From: a virus
IMG/VR virus record: IMGVR_UViG_3300025112_000040
Coordinates: 1-43,056 of that record
Direction: 5' to 3' (one strand)
Length of the DNA: 43,056 bases
Below the pieces are notes generated by a model. It ran no database searches and had not been told where the DNA came from. It worked only from the letters and a program-made list of their open reading frames with translations. Of the stretch, positions 34,101 through 40,903 are shown piece after piece; the first letter of the stretch is position 1, and every line of letters starts with the position of its first letter. A program made the position numbers and the translations under genes.

Positions 34101-34934
34101 AAATTAATTAATACTCATGGAAATCATTTTTTGCATTTATTGTCAGCGGTTTCTGAAGCAGATAATGCTGGGAGGTTACACAAACAACCTGATGGTAAAA
34201 AAATAAAACCAACTAATGAAGCAAATGAATGGTTTAGAGATAATCTTAATAGAGTAAGGGCTGAAACAGGAACTACATCTGAAGGTAAACTCAAACCATT
34301 AGTTACTGGTAAAGACTTGCTTGATTTAGGTTTTGAACAGGGTACACGAATTGGTGAAGTATTACGAGATGTTCAACGACAGCAAGAAGAAGGTAAATTA
34401 ACAGATAAGCAAGAAGCAATTGATTATATCCAAAATATTCATAAGTCTTATGTTAGTGAGTTTGCCGATTTTGTTAGAGGCAATAGCCCTAGCAGAAAAA
34501 TGATTCAAAAGAGTTATAAATTTACTCCATTAACTTTAGAACTAGTAAGTTGGGTTAAAGATGCACTTCTGAAAGATGAAGCTAAGTTTAGACAACAAAC
34601 TAGTGGAGAAGATATAAACCCACAAACCAAAGAAATTGAGGGTAGGCGTAACCCAGTTGAGTTTGATGCTGAACCTGATAAAAACGCAGCAATTGAACAA
34701 AAAGATATGGAACGAAAGATTCGTAATCTAGATGATGACGAAGATATAAAAGGCAACAAACCTGATGAAAAAGGGGATGCTTCCCAAGTTGCTCCAGCGG
34801 GATTAGAAATCCAGTTGACTGATTGGGGTTCAGGTTCTGAAAAAGGACCACTGGTTACAGGTGGATATAAAGATAAAAAGAAAGGAAAAATAGCAGAACT
34901 AGAGGATGAGACTAAGGAAAGGTCTTTCAGATAG
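31182..34934 (+). CDS. type IB topoisomerase fused to CCA-adding tRNA nucleotidyltransferase
   Basis: A 1250-residue polyprotein coupled to the portal gene. Residues 140-480 read as a eukaryotic/bacterial-type topoisomerase IB: the cap motif KTATHVWISTDSRAPVQAMY, then the catalytic set R316 (LPIRHGG), K352 (DFMGKGN), R410 (LHNFRHGAAT), H451 (LLGHKKK) and Tyr471 (NYIHPEV). Residues 630-1090 read as a class II CCA-adding enzyme: GGGVRD (650-655), D664/D666, RRDFTMNAM (737-745), EDPLRVYRAAQFAGRFGF, then an HD phosphohydrolase domain with H874, H905/D906 and D994, as in E. coli Cca. The same tag, NAVY...KG..TF...EYW, precedes each enzyme (108-133 and 584-610). The N-terminal 100 and C-terminal 150 residues are acidic and unassigned. 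A virion-packaged or ejected role is inferred, not shown. Confidence 0.85.
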   Translation: MTTITRITELYQFIKKEQESPKQSFKYSDQELKDAHAFADAIIQDMNDRDIEYDKSLNPIDIEDAYSLEDFGLDEKELSKAEDEQQNIATKTPVSGGFISPQTPIPENAVYVKDQPAPKGTPTFKGPKGGEYWIESVEEGAALGSHGDKDVQATIQKWRKFITNDGKKRGKRVNFKPKHEPVGGELDLTKHLVYKVEFTKDFKSEDIPWEIVLNASAGTSPTGKYRSIIPKTATHVWISTDSRAPVQAMYKTKGSDVTNRVFTPEYAHQADVKNYANHKKDIPKIREIASNLEKKPLSDLTEEEKVISLASHLPIRHGGEKDSGKKGVGLLSLRKKHIQIIGDTARLDFMGKGNIPQSYNTSDPRMVELIKNNLEGKGDEDRLFEATVARDNSYLKNTSASETIHLHNFRHGAATRAAEKSVEEFNKAGESMTLAEAQKIIGKSAAELLGHKKKTGSGEYETDTSSTWSNYIHPEVIHGVNRNLITDWDDSINKSWVTNPRGSLDSKRKGKIYKEDGGGFGDGGGTVFTSTNSGIFSPTYGNTGKKNKKKRTGIERLGSFVSNKSPEKKMVKDSQVLSKALPPNAVYSSTEAPPKGAMTFVTENRKVEYWLQPTKNIPATPNVGDIISDNPQAQQILQDLGQQGTPYVVGGGVRDILMGKPNKDIDIEVHGVPMDKLQSIMEKHGGKADQVGKQFGVFKVGNVDVALPRTETKTGTKHTDFDVQSHTSLPLKQAAQRRDFTMNAMMYDVKNHKILDFFGGHDDIVAKKIKHINGETFVEDPLRVYRAAQFAGRFGFSIDDSTKKLARSMDLSDLPKERVFEEISKLLLKSPEPSIGLQALDDMGVLEKQMPELKQLQDTHQRGDYHAEGDVFTHTKMVVDEAARISQRFKREKDRQIIMLAALCHDLGKPATTDEQGRALGHSKAGLEPTKRLLNRFTTDKEIIDTVLPLVEHHLVPLSYHRTQSNVKDSTFRKLINTHGNHFLHLLSAVSEADNAGRLHKQPDGKKIKPTNEANEWFRDNLNRVRAETGTTSEGKLKPLVTGKDLLDLGFEQGTRIGEVLRDVQRQQEEGKLTDKQEAIDYIQNIHKSYVSEFADFVRGNSPSRKMIQKSYKFTPLTLELVSWVKDALLKDEAKFRQQTSGEDINPQTKEIEGRRNPVEFDAEPDKNAAIEQKDMERKIRNLDDDEDIKGNKPDEKGDASQVAPAGLEIQLTDWGSGSEKGPLVTGGYKDKKKGKIAELEDETKERSFR

Positions 34935-35250
34935 TAAATTGAAAAAAAAGTCATTATACAATAAACTATGCCCTAAGTGTACTGGGCCTATGTATAAAAA
35001 TGAAGATAGAGATTTGCAGTGTATTATGTGCGGTAAGGTACTAGTATTAAAGATAAGGAGGAGTTATGATTCCAGAGCAGGCAAAATTAGAGATAATAAG
35101 AAGAAGACAGATGGGGGCGACGTGGACTTCGATAGCGAAGTGGGTGAACCAAGAGTACGAAACTCCAGTTCATCGGACAACCATTCAACGCTGGTACGAC
35201 AGCGAGGTGTGGGAGTCTCAAGAAGAGCTGGGCTCACCACCAGAAGATAA
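34906..35250 (+). CDS. small zinc-ribbon protein overlapping two genes
   Basis: The frame codes CPKC ... CIMC with 15 residues between the pairs (from LCPKCTGPMYKNEDRDLQ), a typical zinc ribbon, followed by a basic segment. ATG 34906 overlaps the polyprotein end by 29 bases; TTG 34938 is another possible start. The frame runs to 35250 and so overlaps the HTH-phosphoesterase gene by 185 bases. The overlapped part (from about residue 54) is Ser/Arg/Gly-rich and looks like a shadow of that gene, so the functional part is probably the first ~50 residues. Likely nucleic-acid binding; real but short. Confidence 0.5.
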   Translation: MRLRKGLSDSKLKKKSLYNKLCPKCTGPMYKNEDRDLQCIMCGKVLVLKIRRSYDSRAGKIRDNKKKTDGGDVDFDSEVGEPRVRNSSSSDNHSTLVRQRGVGVSRRAGLTTRR

Positions 35251-36397
35251 ATTAGACGAAAGAATAAAACTTGATAAAAAAGTTGCTACTTATAAGAGTG
35301 AAGCTGATTTTTATAAAAAACTGTATAAACAGGCTTTGAAGGATAATACTAAGAAAGAAGTAATTATCCAAACTATTAGAGATTATACTAAGGCATTTTC
35401 TGCGGTCCCATTAAAACATATTGCAAAGACTGATAAAACTCCTTTTGGGCATCAAAAACAAATTATGGTAGCTCCCTTGTCTGATACTCATATAGGTGAG
35501 CAAGTTTATAAAGAGCAGATGAGAAATCTAAATGAGTACAACTTTGATATTTTTAATAAACGTATGTATGGTTGGGCTAATCAACTATTAAAACATGCTT
35601 CTTACCGAAGGCAAATTGCTCCTATAGACGAACTAATGATTCCTATGTTAGGTGATATGATTAGTGGAGACATACACGAGGAGTTAGCTAGGTCTAATCA
35701 TATGAATAATATGGAACAAATGGTTAGAGGAGCTAGTATTATTGCTCAAGCTCTTATGTATTTAGCTCCACATTTTACAAAAATTACTATACCTTGTGTT
35801 GTGGGTAATCATGGGAGAATGACTAGGAAGCCCCCAATGAAAGATAAGTATATGGATTGGGATTATATGCTTTATCAATGGATAGCAGCATTTTGTAATA
35901 ACCAAGATAACTTAAAATTTCATATTCCTAAAAGTTTCCTAACCACTTTTAAAGTACATGACAAGGTAGTATTGATTACTCATGGAGATTGTATATCAGG
36001 GGCAGGTAGCAGTGGAGCGATATTAAATTCAATTACCAAACTAAGAAGTGTGGTTCAATTTAGAAAATCTTTACAAAGAGAAATTGAGGATGCATTAGAT
36101 GGAGACTTAGAGCAAGAGTTTGATAGTGTCATGATAGGACACTTTCATCGGATAGACCAGCTTGATATTGGTACTGGTGAGCTTCATATATGTGGTACTA
36201 TGAAAGGACCTGATGAATTTGCTTTACAACGTCTTCAAGCAGCGACAAAACCTAAACAATTAGTTACTTATTGGCACCCACAATATGGGTATATTGGTAA
36301 AGATGTTATCTATTTAAATAGGTATGATACCAGTAAACGGAAATTTTTAGACAAAATTCCAGAAAAATGGATGGATTTATCTTCTTCATCAGTATAA
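35066..36397 (+). CDS. HTH-fused metallophosphoesterase
   Basis: A 443-residue protein with strong AAGGAGGAG before ATG 35066. Residues 1-50 form a helix-turn-helix (KLEIIRRRQMGATWTSIAKW, then VHRTTIQRWYDSEVW). Residues from about 130 form a calcineurin-like phosphoesterase: SDTHIGEQV, MLGDMISGDIHEE, VVGNHGRMTR, ITHGDCIS and IGHFHRID, giving the DxH...GD...GNH...H...GHxH metal sites. Such enzymes cut phosphodiesters in DNA or nucleotides. It could be a sequence-directed nuclease akin to SbcD/Mre11-like phage proteins, but no partner ATPase is present. The location between head genes is unusual. The HTH overlaps the zinc-ribbon frame. Confidence 0.72.
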   Translation: MIPEQAKLEIIRRRQMGATWTSIAKWVNQEYETPVHRTTIQRWYDSEVWESQEELGSPPEDKLDERIKLDKKVATYKSEADFYKKLYKQALKDNTKKEVIIQTIRDYTKAFSAVPLKHIAKTDKTPFGHQKQIMVAPLSDTHIGEQVYKEQMRNLNEYNFDIFNKRMYGWANQLLKHASYRRQIAPIDELMIPMLGDMISGDIHEELARSNHMNNMEQMVRGASIIAQALMYLAPHFTKITIPCVVGNHGRMTRKPPMKDKYMDWDYMLYQWIAAFCNNQDNLKFHIPKSFLTTFKVHDKVVLITHGDCISGAGSSGAILNSITKLRSVVQFRKSLQREIEDALDGDLEQEFDSVMIGHFHRIDQLDIGTGELHICGTMKGPDEFALQRLQAATKPKQLVTYWHPQYGYIGKDVIYLNRYDTSKRKFLDKIPEKWMDLSSSSV

Positions 36398-36403
36398 TTA
36401 TCT

Positions 36404-37024
36404 ATGAGGAAAAAACAAAGAAAAACCCCCAGAGGAGAGACTAAGCGAAAAGCTGAAAGAAAACTCCACCAATTAAGAAGACAAGCAGTTCAAGGGTTTG
36501 CTGACCGAGTTTTCGATGCTGCCCAAAAGAAAGTGCCTGTTGGGGATGGAGGACTACGAGATTCAGCAATCCGCCCTATATTAGAGTATGCCTTTAAACC
36601 TAGAGTTGGGAACTATGTCACAGGATTTAAGATAGAATATACCGCCCCACATGCTAAGAAAGTGCATGATAGACAGAGTGGTCTGCAAATACAAAGTGGT
36701 TCTTATATTCAAGATACTCCAGCCGTAAGACGACATGACCGTACCTATACTGGTAAGGGGGGCAGGAGAAGGCAAACAATTCAAGTAAATTATCCAGAGG
36801 GTAGGAATTTTGGGGCTGGAAGAGAAGTAGTTTATTGGAAAGGTAAACGAAACACCACAGACAGAACTGATGGTAGTAATCAATTTTATACCCGACCTAT
36901 CCAGCAAAGAGGTACAGCAACAGAAGGTTGGTTACAAGACGCTTATACAGAAGTATATAAGCAACTGAGCATGAAAACAAAAATGTTTTTAGGATTACCT
37001 AGAACACTTACAATAACAGATTAG
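36404..37024 (+). CDS. HK97 gp10-like neck / tail-completion protein
   Basis: A 206-residue basic protein. The N-terminal 30 residues are very Lys/Arg-rich. The core has the gp10-like pattern FDAAQKKVPVGDGGLRDSAI followed by a strand GFKIEYTAPHAKKVHD, as in head-tail joining proteins that read vPvdTGxLRxS...pYA..vE. The C-terminal part has EGWLQDAYTEVYKQL, a typical closing helix. It lies upstream of the capsid cluster rather than next to the adaptor, but would still be near the neck genes if the map is circular. Moderate confidence; no enzymatic motif. Confidence 0.5.
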   Translation: MRKKQRKTPRGETKRKAERKLHQLRRQAVQGFADRVFDAAQKKVPVGDGGLRDSAIRPILEYAFKPRVGNYVTGFKIEYTAPHAKKVHDRQSGLQIQSGSYIQDTPAVRRHDRTYTGKGGRRRQTIQVNYPEGRNFGAGREVVYWKGKRNTTDRTDGSNQFYTRPIQQRGTATEGWLQDAYTEVYKQLSMKTKMFLGLPRTLTITD

Positions 37025-37037
37025 GAGGAGAAAAGAA

Positions 37038-37244
37038 ATGGATGTTAGTAAAATCACACAAACACAAGAATATATTATAGCCCGGCATTCTAAAATGGTT
37101 GGGAAAATATTAGACCTAGTAGAGGCATCTCTACCAGAAGGTAACCAATGTGACAAACTCAAGAAACTTCTACAGATTCCACTGTATGATTTTCGTAATG
37201 AAATGATTCAATTAGACTCTCGTGGACTTCCCGACCCAGACTAA
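37038..37244 (+). CDS. small helical hypothetical protein
   Basis: A 68-residue protein; GGAGGAG precedes ATG 37038. It consists of helices (IIARHSKMVGKILDLVEASL, then CDKLKKLLQIPLYDFRNEM) and has one Cys. It is the last gene before the long 174-base leader of the capsid block, and its stop lies inside an 8-bp inverted repeat (CTAAATTA). No recognised family. Confidence 0.6.
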   Translation: MDVSKITQTQEYIIARHSKMVGKILDLVEASLPEGNQCDKLKKLLQIPLYDFRNEMIQLDSRGLPDPD

Positions 37245-37270
37245 ATTACATAAAGTATAATATAATTTAG
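37241..37270 (+). promoter_or_regulatory. AAGTATAATA element within an 8-bp inverted repeat
   Basis: CTAAATTA (37241-37248, including the stop codon TAA) and TAATTTAG (37263-37270) are perfect inverted repeats with a 14-base spacer that holds TATAAT 37256-37261; a second TATAAT overlaps at 37261-37266. It is followed within 40 bases by another promoter-like element (37300), so this is a tandem arrangement. Confidence 0.5.
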
Positions 37271-37299
37271 AACTCCCCAATAGAATTTTTCGCTTTTCG

Positions 37300-37309
37300 T
37301 AGTATAATG
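37300..37309 (+). promoter_or_regulatory. TAGTATAATG promoter-like element of the capsid block
   Basis: TATAAT at 37303-37308 with the TAG prefix. A 7-bp hairpin (37313-37333) begins 4 bases downstream. The scaffold-like gene starts at 37419, leaving a leader near 105 bases, the longest in the window. It is expected to be the main capsid promoter. Confidence 0.6.
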
Positions 37310-37312
37310 AAG

Positions 37313-37387
37313 TAGCGTTTAATTATAACGCTATATTTCATTCTAAATAGAGGTCGGCGGTGGCTTAGACCAACCTTTTGTAAAGGT
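37313..37387 (+). ncRNA. structured leader of the capsid operon
   Basis: TAGCGTT (37313-37319) pairs perfectly with AACGCTA (37327-37333) around a 7-base loop. Further on, two exclusive stems are possible: GGTGG (37359-37363) with CCAACC (37370-37375, one bulged A), or ACCTTT (37373-37378) with AAAGGT (37382-37387). A GGTC/GACC pair (37352-37355, 37368-37371) is a third option. Alternative pairing is what regulatory leaders show. No open frame occupies this gap; AGGAGG for the scaffold-like gene lies at 37404-37409. An anticodon-arm-like CCT TTTGTAA AGG string is present, but no full tRNA can be folded. Confidence 0.45.
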
Positions 37388-37418
37388 GAAAAAACAAGTT
37401 CATAGGAGGTAAATTACT

Positions 37419-38246
37419 ATGGCAGAAATCTCAGAGAGGATTGAGAAGCAAATGGAAGGTACTAACCTCGCCCTTGCTGCTGTAGCGGAAGTTCTACAAA
37501 AAATGGATGGACGTTTGGCAAAGGAAGAAGAAGAAGAAGCAGATGCAAAGAGAGAAGAGGAAGTGCAAAAAGCACAATCTAACCTCGTTAAATCTGTAGC
37601 TTCTGAAGTAGCAAAAATTCTAAAAGCTGATTCTGAAGGCGGCAGTTATGCTGGTGCTGATGTAAGCGGTGATGAAAGAAAGGCTAAAGCTACTGGTGGT
37701 ACACCTCAAAGTGCTGATGATTCTGAATCAGACGCTGGAACTAGTTCTAAAATAGAGGACCAGCAAAACACAATACAAGCCGCTGACATGGGTGACGATG
37801 ACGAAGAAGACATCGACAAAGACAATAATGGTAACGGTGATGAAGAAGAAGAGAAAGGTATGTATAAAGAAGGCGACGATGACGAGGCTGCAGACGAGCC
37901 TATAGAAGAGAAGGGAGAGGACGAGGATGATGATATGGAGAAAATGCAGAAGCAATTAGAATCTTTGAAGAAGCAACTTGCTGACACAGAGGCTAGTATG
38001 CAGAAAGCAGTTCAAGCAGAATCCGAAGACAGACTAAGAAAAATGGGCTTTAGAGAGGAAACTGGGTTACAAGCTCCAAGAGTAGTGAATGGATTAGGCG
38101 TAGATGGTTCTACACCAATTCAAAAATCATCTGCTGTGGATACACCAGACCAACTAGCTGAACTTTCTTATTCTGAATTACGAAGAATGCAACACCAAAT
38201 AGAATCTGGAAACACTGATGGTGTTCCTAGGGAACTATTAGGATAA
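37419..38246 (+). CDS. putative scaffold protein
   Basis: A 275-residue, very acidic protein immediately upstream of the major capsid protein. It has a coiled-coil start (ISERIEKQMEGTNLALAAVA), Glu/Lys repeats, a long Asp/Glu-rich middle (EEKGMYKEGDDDEAADEP) and a second coiled coil (MQKQLESLKKQLADTEASM). Acidic helical composition and position fit scaffolds that guide prohead assembly and are then removed by protease or exit. No signal peptide. The prohead protease at 40904 would be the expected partner. Note the strong AGGAGG and long structured leader, consistent with high expression. Confidence 0.62.
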   Translation: MAEISERIEKQMEGTNLALAAVAEVLQKMDGRLAKEEEEEADAKREEEVQKAQSNLVKSVASEVAKILKADSEGGSYAGADVSGDERKAKATGGTPQSADDSESDAGTSSKIEDQQNTIQAADMGDDDEEDIDKDNNGNGDEEEEKGMYKEGDDDEAADEPIEEKGEDEDDDMEKMQKQLESLKKQLADTEASMQKAVQAESEDRLRKMGFREETGLQAPRVVNGLGVDGSTPIQKSSAVDTPDQLAELSYSELRRMQHQIESGNTDGVPRELLG

Positions 38247-38273
38247 AAAAACAAACTATAGGAGATAAAAAAC

Positions 38274-39611
38274 ATGGCTAACCCAAGTTTATCGGAATAT
38301 CTGGCACAGTCTCAACGAGGTTTGTATCAGTCTGTATTCGGTCCTGAATACCTACAGAAACAAACATACTTTACAGTTGACACTGCTACAGGAATATTCA
38401 ACACAACATACGGTAGAAAAGTCTGGCAGGCTCTAAACAACCAAACCAGATTCTTCAACGCTATCCCAAGAGTGGTTTGGGGTAACACAGCTGGTTGGAG
38501 GGTAAGAACTGATAGAGGTTCTAGCCGTTCAAGACCAGTAACTGAAACTGGAAGTTTGCCAACAGTTGACGTTTCCAACATTGAAACAGTATCTAGTTTA
38601 CCTAGAATAGTTTCAACTACATTCGGTGCTTCAGTGAAGTCAGTCTTTACTGCACAACTCGAAGGTGGTGTTGGTGATGTTCTAGCTTTGGAAAACGAAA
38701 ATGCTCAGTTAGACCACATAAAAGAAATAAACGAAGAGCTTCTAGCTGGTTCAGGATACTTATGTTCAGCTGGTGCAACAACAACCTTTACAGTTCCGGC
38801 AGCTATTGCTAAACACTTTAAGATTGGTGATGCAGTATCACAACATGACAACTCAGCAGGTGGATTTGACAGAACCTCTGGTTCCGTTGTTTCTGCTGTA
38901 AACACCTCAACCGGTGTTGTTACAGTTGCTTCAGGTACTACATTTGCCAACTCAGACGTAGCATTCATCTATTCAAGAGCTGGTATGACATCAATTGATG
39001 ATGTTGTGGCAGAAGATGGTTCCGCTATCGGTGGTGGTACAAGCTCAAGAACTAGAGCATACGACCTAACATTAGGTGGTAGAACTGCTGGTGATTGGAA
39101 CGCAGCTGCTTCTGTTTCTTATAACTCAGGAACAGGACGAGCTCTAAGTCTAAACTTACTAGATACCGCAATCCAGAAAATTAGAACAAATGGTGGAGAA
39201 CCAAAACTAATACTTTTGGGTCACGACCAATACTTCAACTTAGAAAGATTGCTTAATAGTAACCAGAGATACTTAGGACAAGAAGAGTACCAAGTGGGTG
39301 TAGGTTCTGAAAGAACTTTCCCCGGTACAAGAACTGGACTAGTTCTAGCTACTTACCAAGGTATCCCAATCATCCCAGACGCTGACGTAGCTAAGTCTGT
39401 ATCAACAGCTGATGCAGTTCTTGGTTCAAATGTTTACGTTTTGGATACTGATTACATAGAAATCGCTGTTGCTCAACCTACGCAGTATGTAGAGAACAGA
39501 GATTACTTCGCAGCAAACGCACTAGTTGTTAGAGGATTACTCTACACTATGGCTGAAATGCGATGTAAGAACATTTTTGTACAAGCAAAAATAGCTGACC
39601 TAAACTCATAA
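38274..39611 (+). CDS. major capsid protein (HK97-like)
   Basis: A 445-residue protein of HK97-fold type, positioned after scaffold and before a strong terminator. It begins MANPSLSEYLAQSQRGLYQS. The segment VWQALNNQTRFFNAIPRVVW and then GWRVRTDRGSSRSRPVTETG resemble the N-arm and E-loop region; DHIKEINEELLAGSG marks the spine-helix/P-domain stretch; QYVENRDYFAANALVVRGLL near the end matches the closing A-domain strands. The codons are smooth and C-rich compared with neighbours (frequent AAC and TTC), as expected for the most abundant virion protein. GGAG precedes ATG. Confidence 0.8.
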   Translation: MANPSLSEYLAQSQRGLYQSVFGPEYLQKQTYFTVDTATGIFNTTYGRKVWQALNNQTRFFNAIPRVVWGNTAGWRVRTDRGSSRSRPVTETGSLPTVDVSNIETVSSLPRIVSTTFGASVKSVFTAQLEGGVGDVLALENENAQLDHIKEINEELLAGSGYLCSAGATTTFTVPAAIAKHFKIGDAVSQHDNSAGGFDRTSGSVVSAVNTSTGVVTVASGTTFANSDVAFIYSRAGMTSIDDVVAEDGSAIGGGTSSRTRAYDLTLGGRTAGDWNAAASVSYNSGTGRALSLNLLDTAIQKIRTNGGEPKLILLGHDQYFNLERLLNSNQRYLGQEEYQVGVGSERTFPGTRTGLVLATYQGIPIIPDADVAKSVSTADAVLGSNVYVLDTDYIEIAVAQPTQYVENRDYFAANALVVRGLLYTMAEMRCKNIFVQAKIADLNS

Positions 39612-39628
39612 AGTTTAGTGATGAACCT

Positions 39629-39658
39629 GCGGGGGTGCTACGGCACCCCTGCACTTTT
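39629..39658 (+). terminator. strong stem-loop terminator after the capsid gene
   Basis: GCGGGGGTGC (39629-39638) pairs with GCACCCCTGC (39643-39652), ten pairs with one G-U, around the tetraloop TACG; ACTTTT follows. It is by far the most GC-rich hairpin in this AT-rich genome. The T-run is only four bases, so termination is probably partial, allowing lower expression of the genes downstream. Confidence 0.8.
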
Positions 39659-39689
39659 GATAAATAGTATATTTTGTGAGGACTATCAA

Positions 39690-39941
39690 GTGGCCAATGA
39701 GGACACACAAGTGAATTTAGCAGTTTATATGGAACGATTAGATTCTTATATTTCAAGTCAGAACGCCCTTAACGAAAAACTTTCCCTAAACCTAGAGAAG
39801 GTTGAAACCCAAGTCGATAATATATCTGAATGGCGTAACAAAATGTATGGAATGAAAAGTATTCTTTTAGCAATAGGGATATTAGTTGTACATACCTCAG
39901 CTGTAATGGGTAGCTTTGTAGCTATCATAAATTTTAAATAA
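39690..39941 (+). CDS. holin-like small membrane protein
   Basis: An 83-residue protein starting at GTG 39690 with GAGGA at 39678-39682; the longer upstream frame would read through the terminator hairpin, so I prefer the GTG. A coiled coil (MERLDSYISSQNALNEKLSL, then EKVETQVDNI) is followed by a single membrane segment near the C-terminus (MKSILLAIGILVVHTSAVMG). This layout resembles XhlA-type phage holin-associated proteins. No endolysin is recognised nearby, so the lysis role is uncertain; a virion membrane-interacting protein is another option. Confidence 0.5.
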   Translation: MANEDTQVNLAVYMERLDSYISSQNALNEKLSLNLEKVETQVDNISEWRNKMYGMKSILLAIGILVVHTSAVMGSFVAIINFK

Positions 39942-39957
39942 ACAGGAGAATATATAA

Positions 39958-40899
39958 ATGGCTAACGAAAGACACACAGATTATAGAGAATGGGATATAG
40001 ATAATTCTACCAGAAGTTCAGTTCATACATATAATAGATATGTTGCAATCTCTAATGCTGCTAGTACAACTGCAGAAGATGTATATAGTATAGTAGCAAG
40101 TGGTGGTGAGAAAGCAACTAACTGGATTTTGAATCCGGGAATAGAGGGAACTAATGTTGATGAATTTGTAGTCACGGGTTCAGCCGCTGCTAGGGATACA
40201 GGACAACAGTCTGAAGGAGCTGCGTCACTACTAGTAAACCCAGATAACTCAGCAGTAGGAGAAGGATTTTATTGGGAATCTCCAAAAATAGCACGAAGTG
40301 TAAACCCACAACATATAACAGTTCAATGTGAACACAGAGGTGCTTCTGCTTCTGGAACAGTAGAAATCAATATTACAGATTCATCTGGTACCGAATTAGC
40401 TTCTTCAGGAAGTTCTAGCTTAGATACTAGTTGGGTAGCTATAAATACCCAATATACTATACCCGCAAATACAGATGCTGCAAGTTATAGACTATATGTG
40501 GTTACCCCAGCTCAACACAACATAAACTTTTATATAGATAAAATAATGTTTGAAGTTAGGGAAGATACCACAGCAGTTTCCACTTACCTAGATGGTAACC
40601 AAACCGGAGCTGAAGGTAGTCTTTATGAATGGACAGGTACTACAAATTTATCTACTTCAATTAAAAAGCCAGCTATGTCTGTTATTCGAGGATTCCAATT
40701 TAAGAATCAGTCTGGTACTGCTGCTGATATTATTTATATAGCATTTGATACGACTGCGACGGCATCGAATGGGATACCAATTTATGGTGGTCAAACGCTA
40801 GACACAAATTTTCCATTAGATTTCAGAGGTAAGATATCAATGATAGCGGCACAAGGAACCCCAACACTTACAGGTGTAATCTGGGGAATAGCGGATTAA
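39958..40899 (+). CDS. putative capsid decoration protein with jelly-roll binding domain
   Basis: A 313-residue beta-rich protein after the capsid gene. Residues about 105-245 resemble a carbohydrate-binding jelly roll: WILNPGIEGTNVDEFVVTGS, then AASYRLYVVTPAQHNINFYI and DKIMFEVRE. The first 45 and last 80 residues form a second beta module (RGFQFKNQSGTAADIIYIAF). Such proteins often coat heads or bind surface glycans. No enzyme motif, no signal peptide. AGGAG precedes ATG 39958; the next gene follows after 4 bases. Confidence is moderate for the fold and lower for the location on the head. Confidence 0.5.
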   Translation: MANERHTDYREWDIDNSTRSSVHTYNRYVAISNAASTTAEDVYSIVASGGEKATNWILNPGIEGTNVDEFVVTGSAAARDTGQQSEGAASLLVNPDNSAVGEGFYWESPKIARSVNPQHITVQCEHRGASASGTVEINITDSSGTELASSGSSSLDTSWVAINTQYTIPANTDAASYRLYVVTPAQHNINFYIDKIMFEVREDTTAVSTYLDGNQTGAEGSLYEWTGTTNLSTSIKKPAMSVIRGFQFKNQSGTAADIIYIAFDTTATASNGIPIYGGQTLDTNFPLDFRGKISMIAAQGTPTLTGVIWGIAD

Positions 40900-40903
40900 T
40901 AAT

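Noticed and set aside
36391-36400. AGTATAAT at the end of the HTH-phosphoesterase gene
   Set aside because: It resembles the promoter family but is explained by the codons TCA GTA TAA, and the next start codon is only 6 bases away, leaving no leader.
37345-37418. Possible tRNA gene in the capsid leader
   Set aside because: Only an anticodon-like arm and a D-like arm can be drawn; no acceptor stem, T arm or GTTC loop in the right place.
39618-39689. Longer N-terminus for the holin-like gene starting at 39618
   Set aside because: It would be encoded across the strong terminator hairpin and has no ribosome site, whereas GTG 39690 has GAGGA at proper distance.
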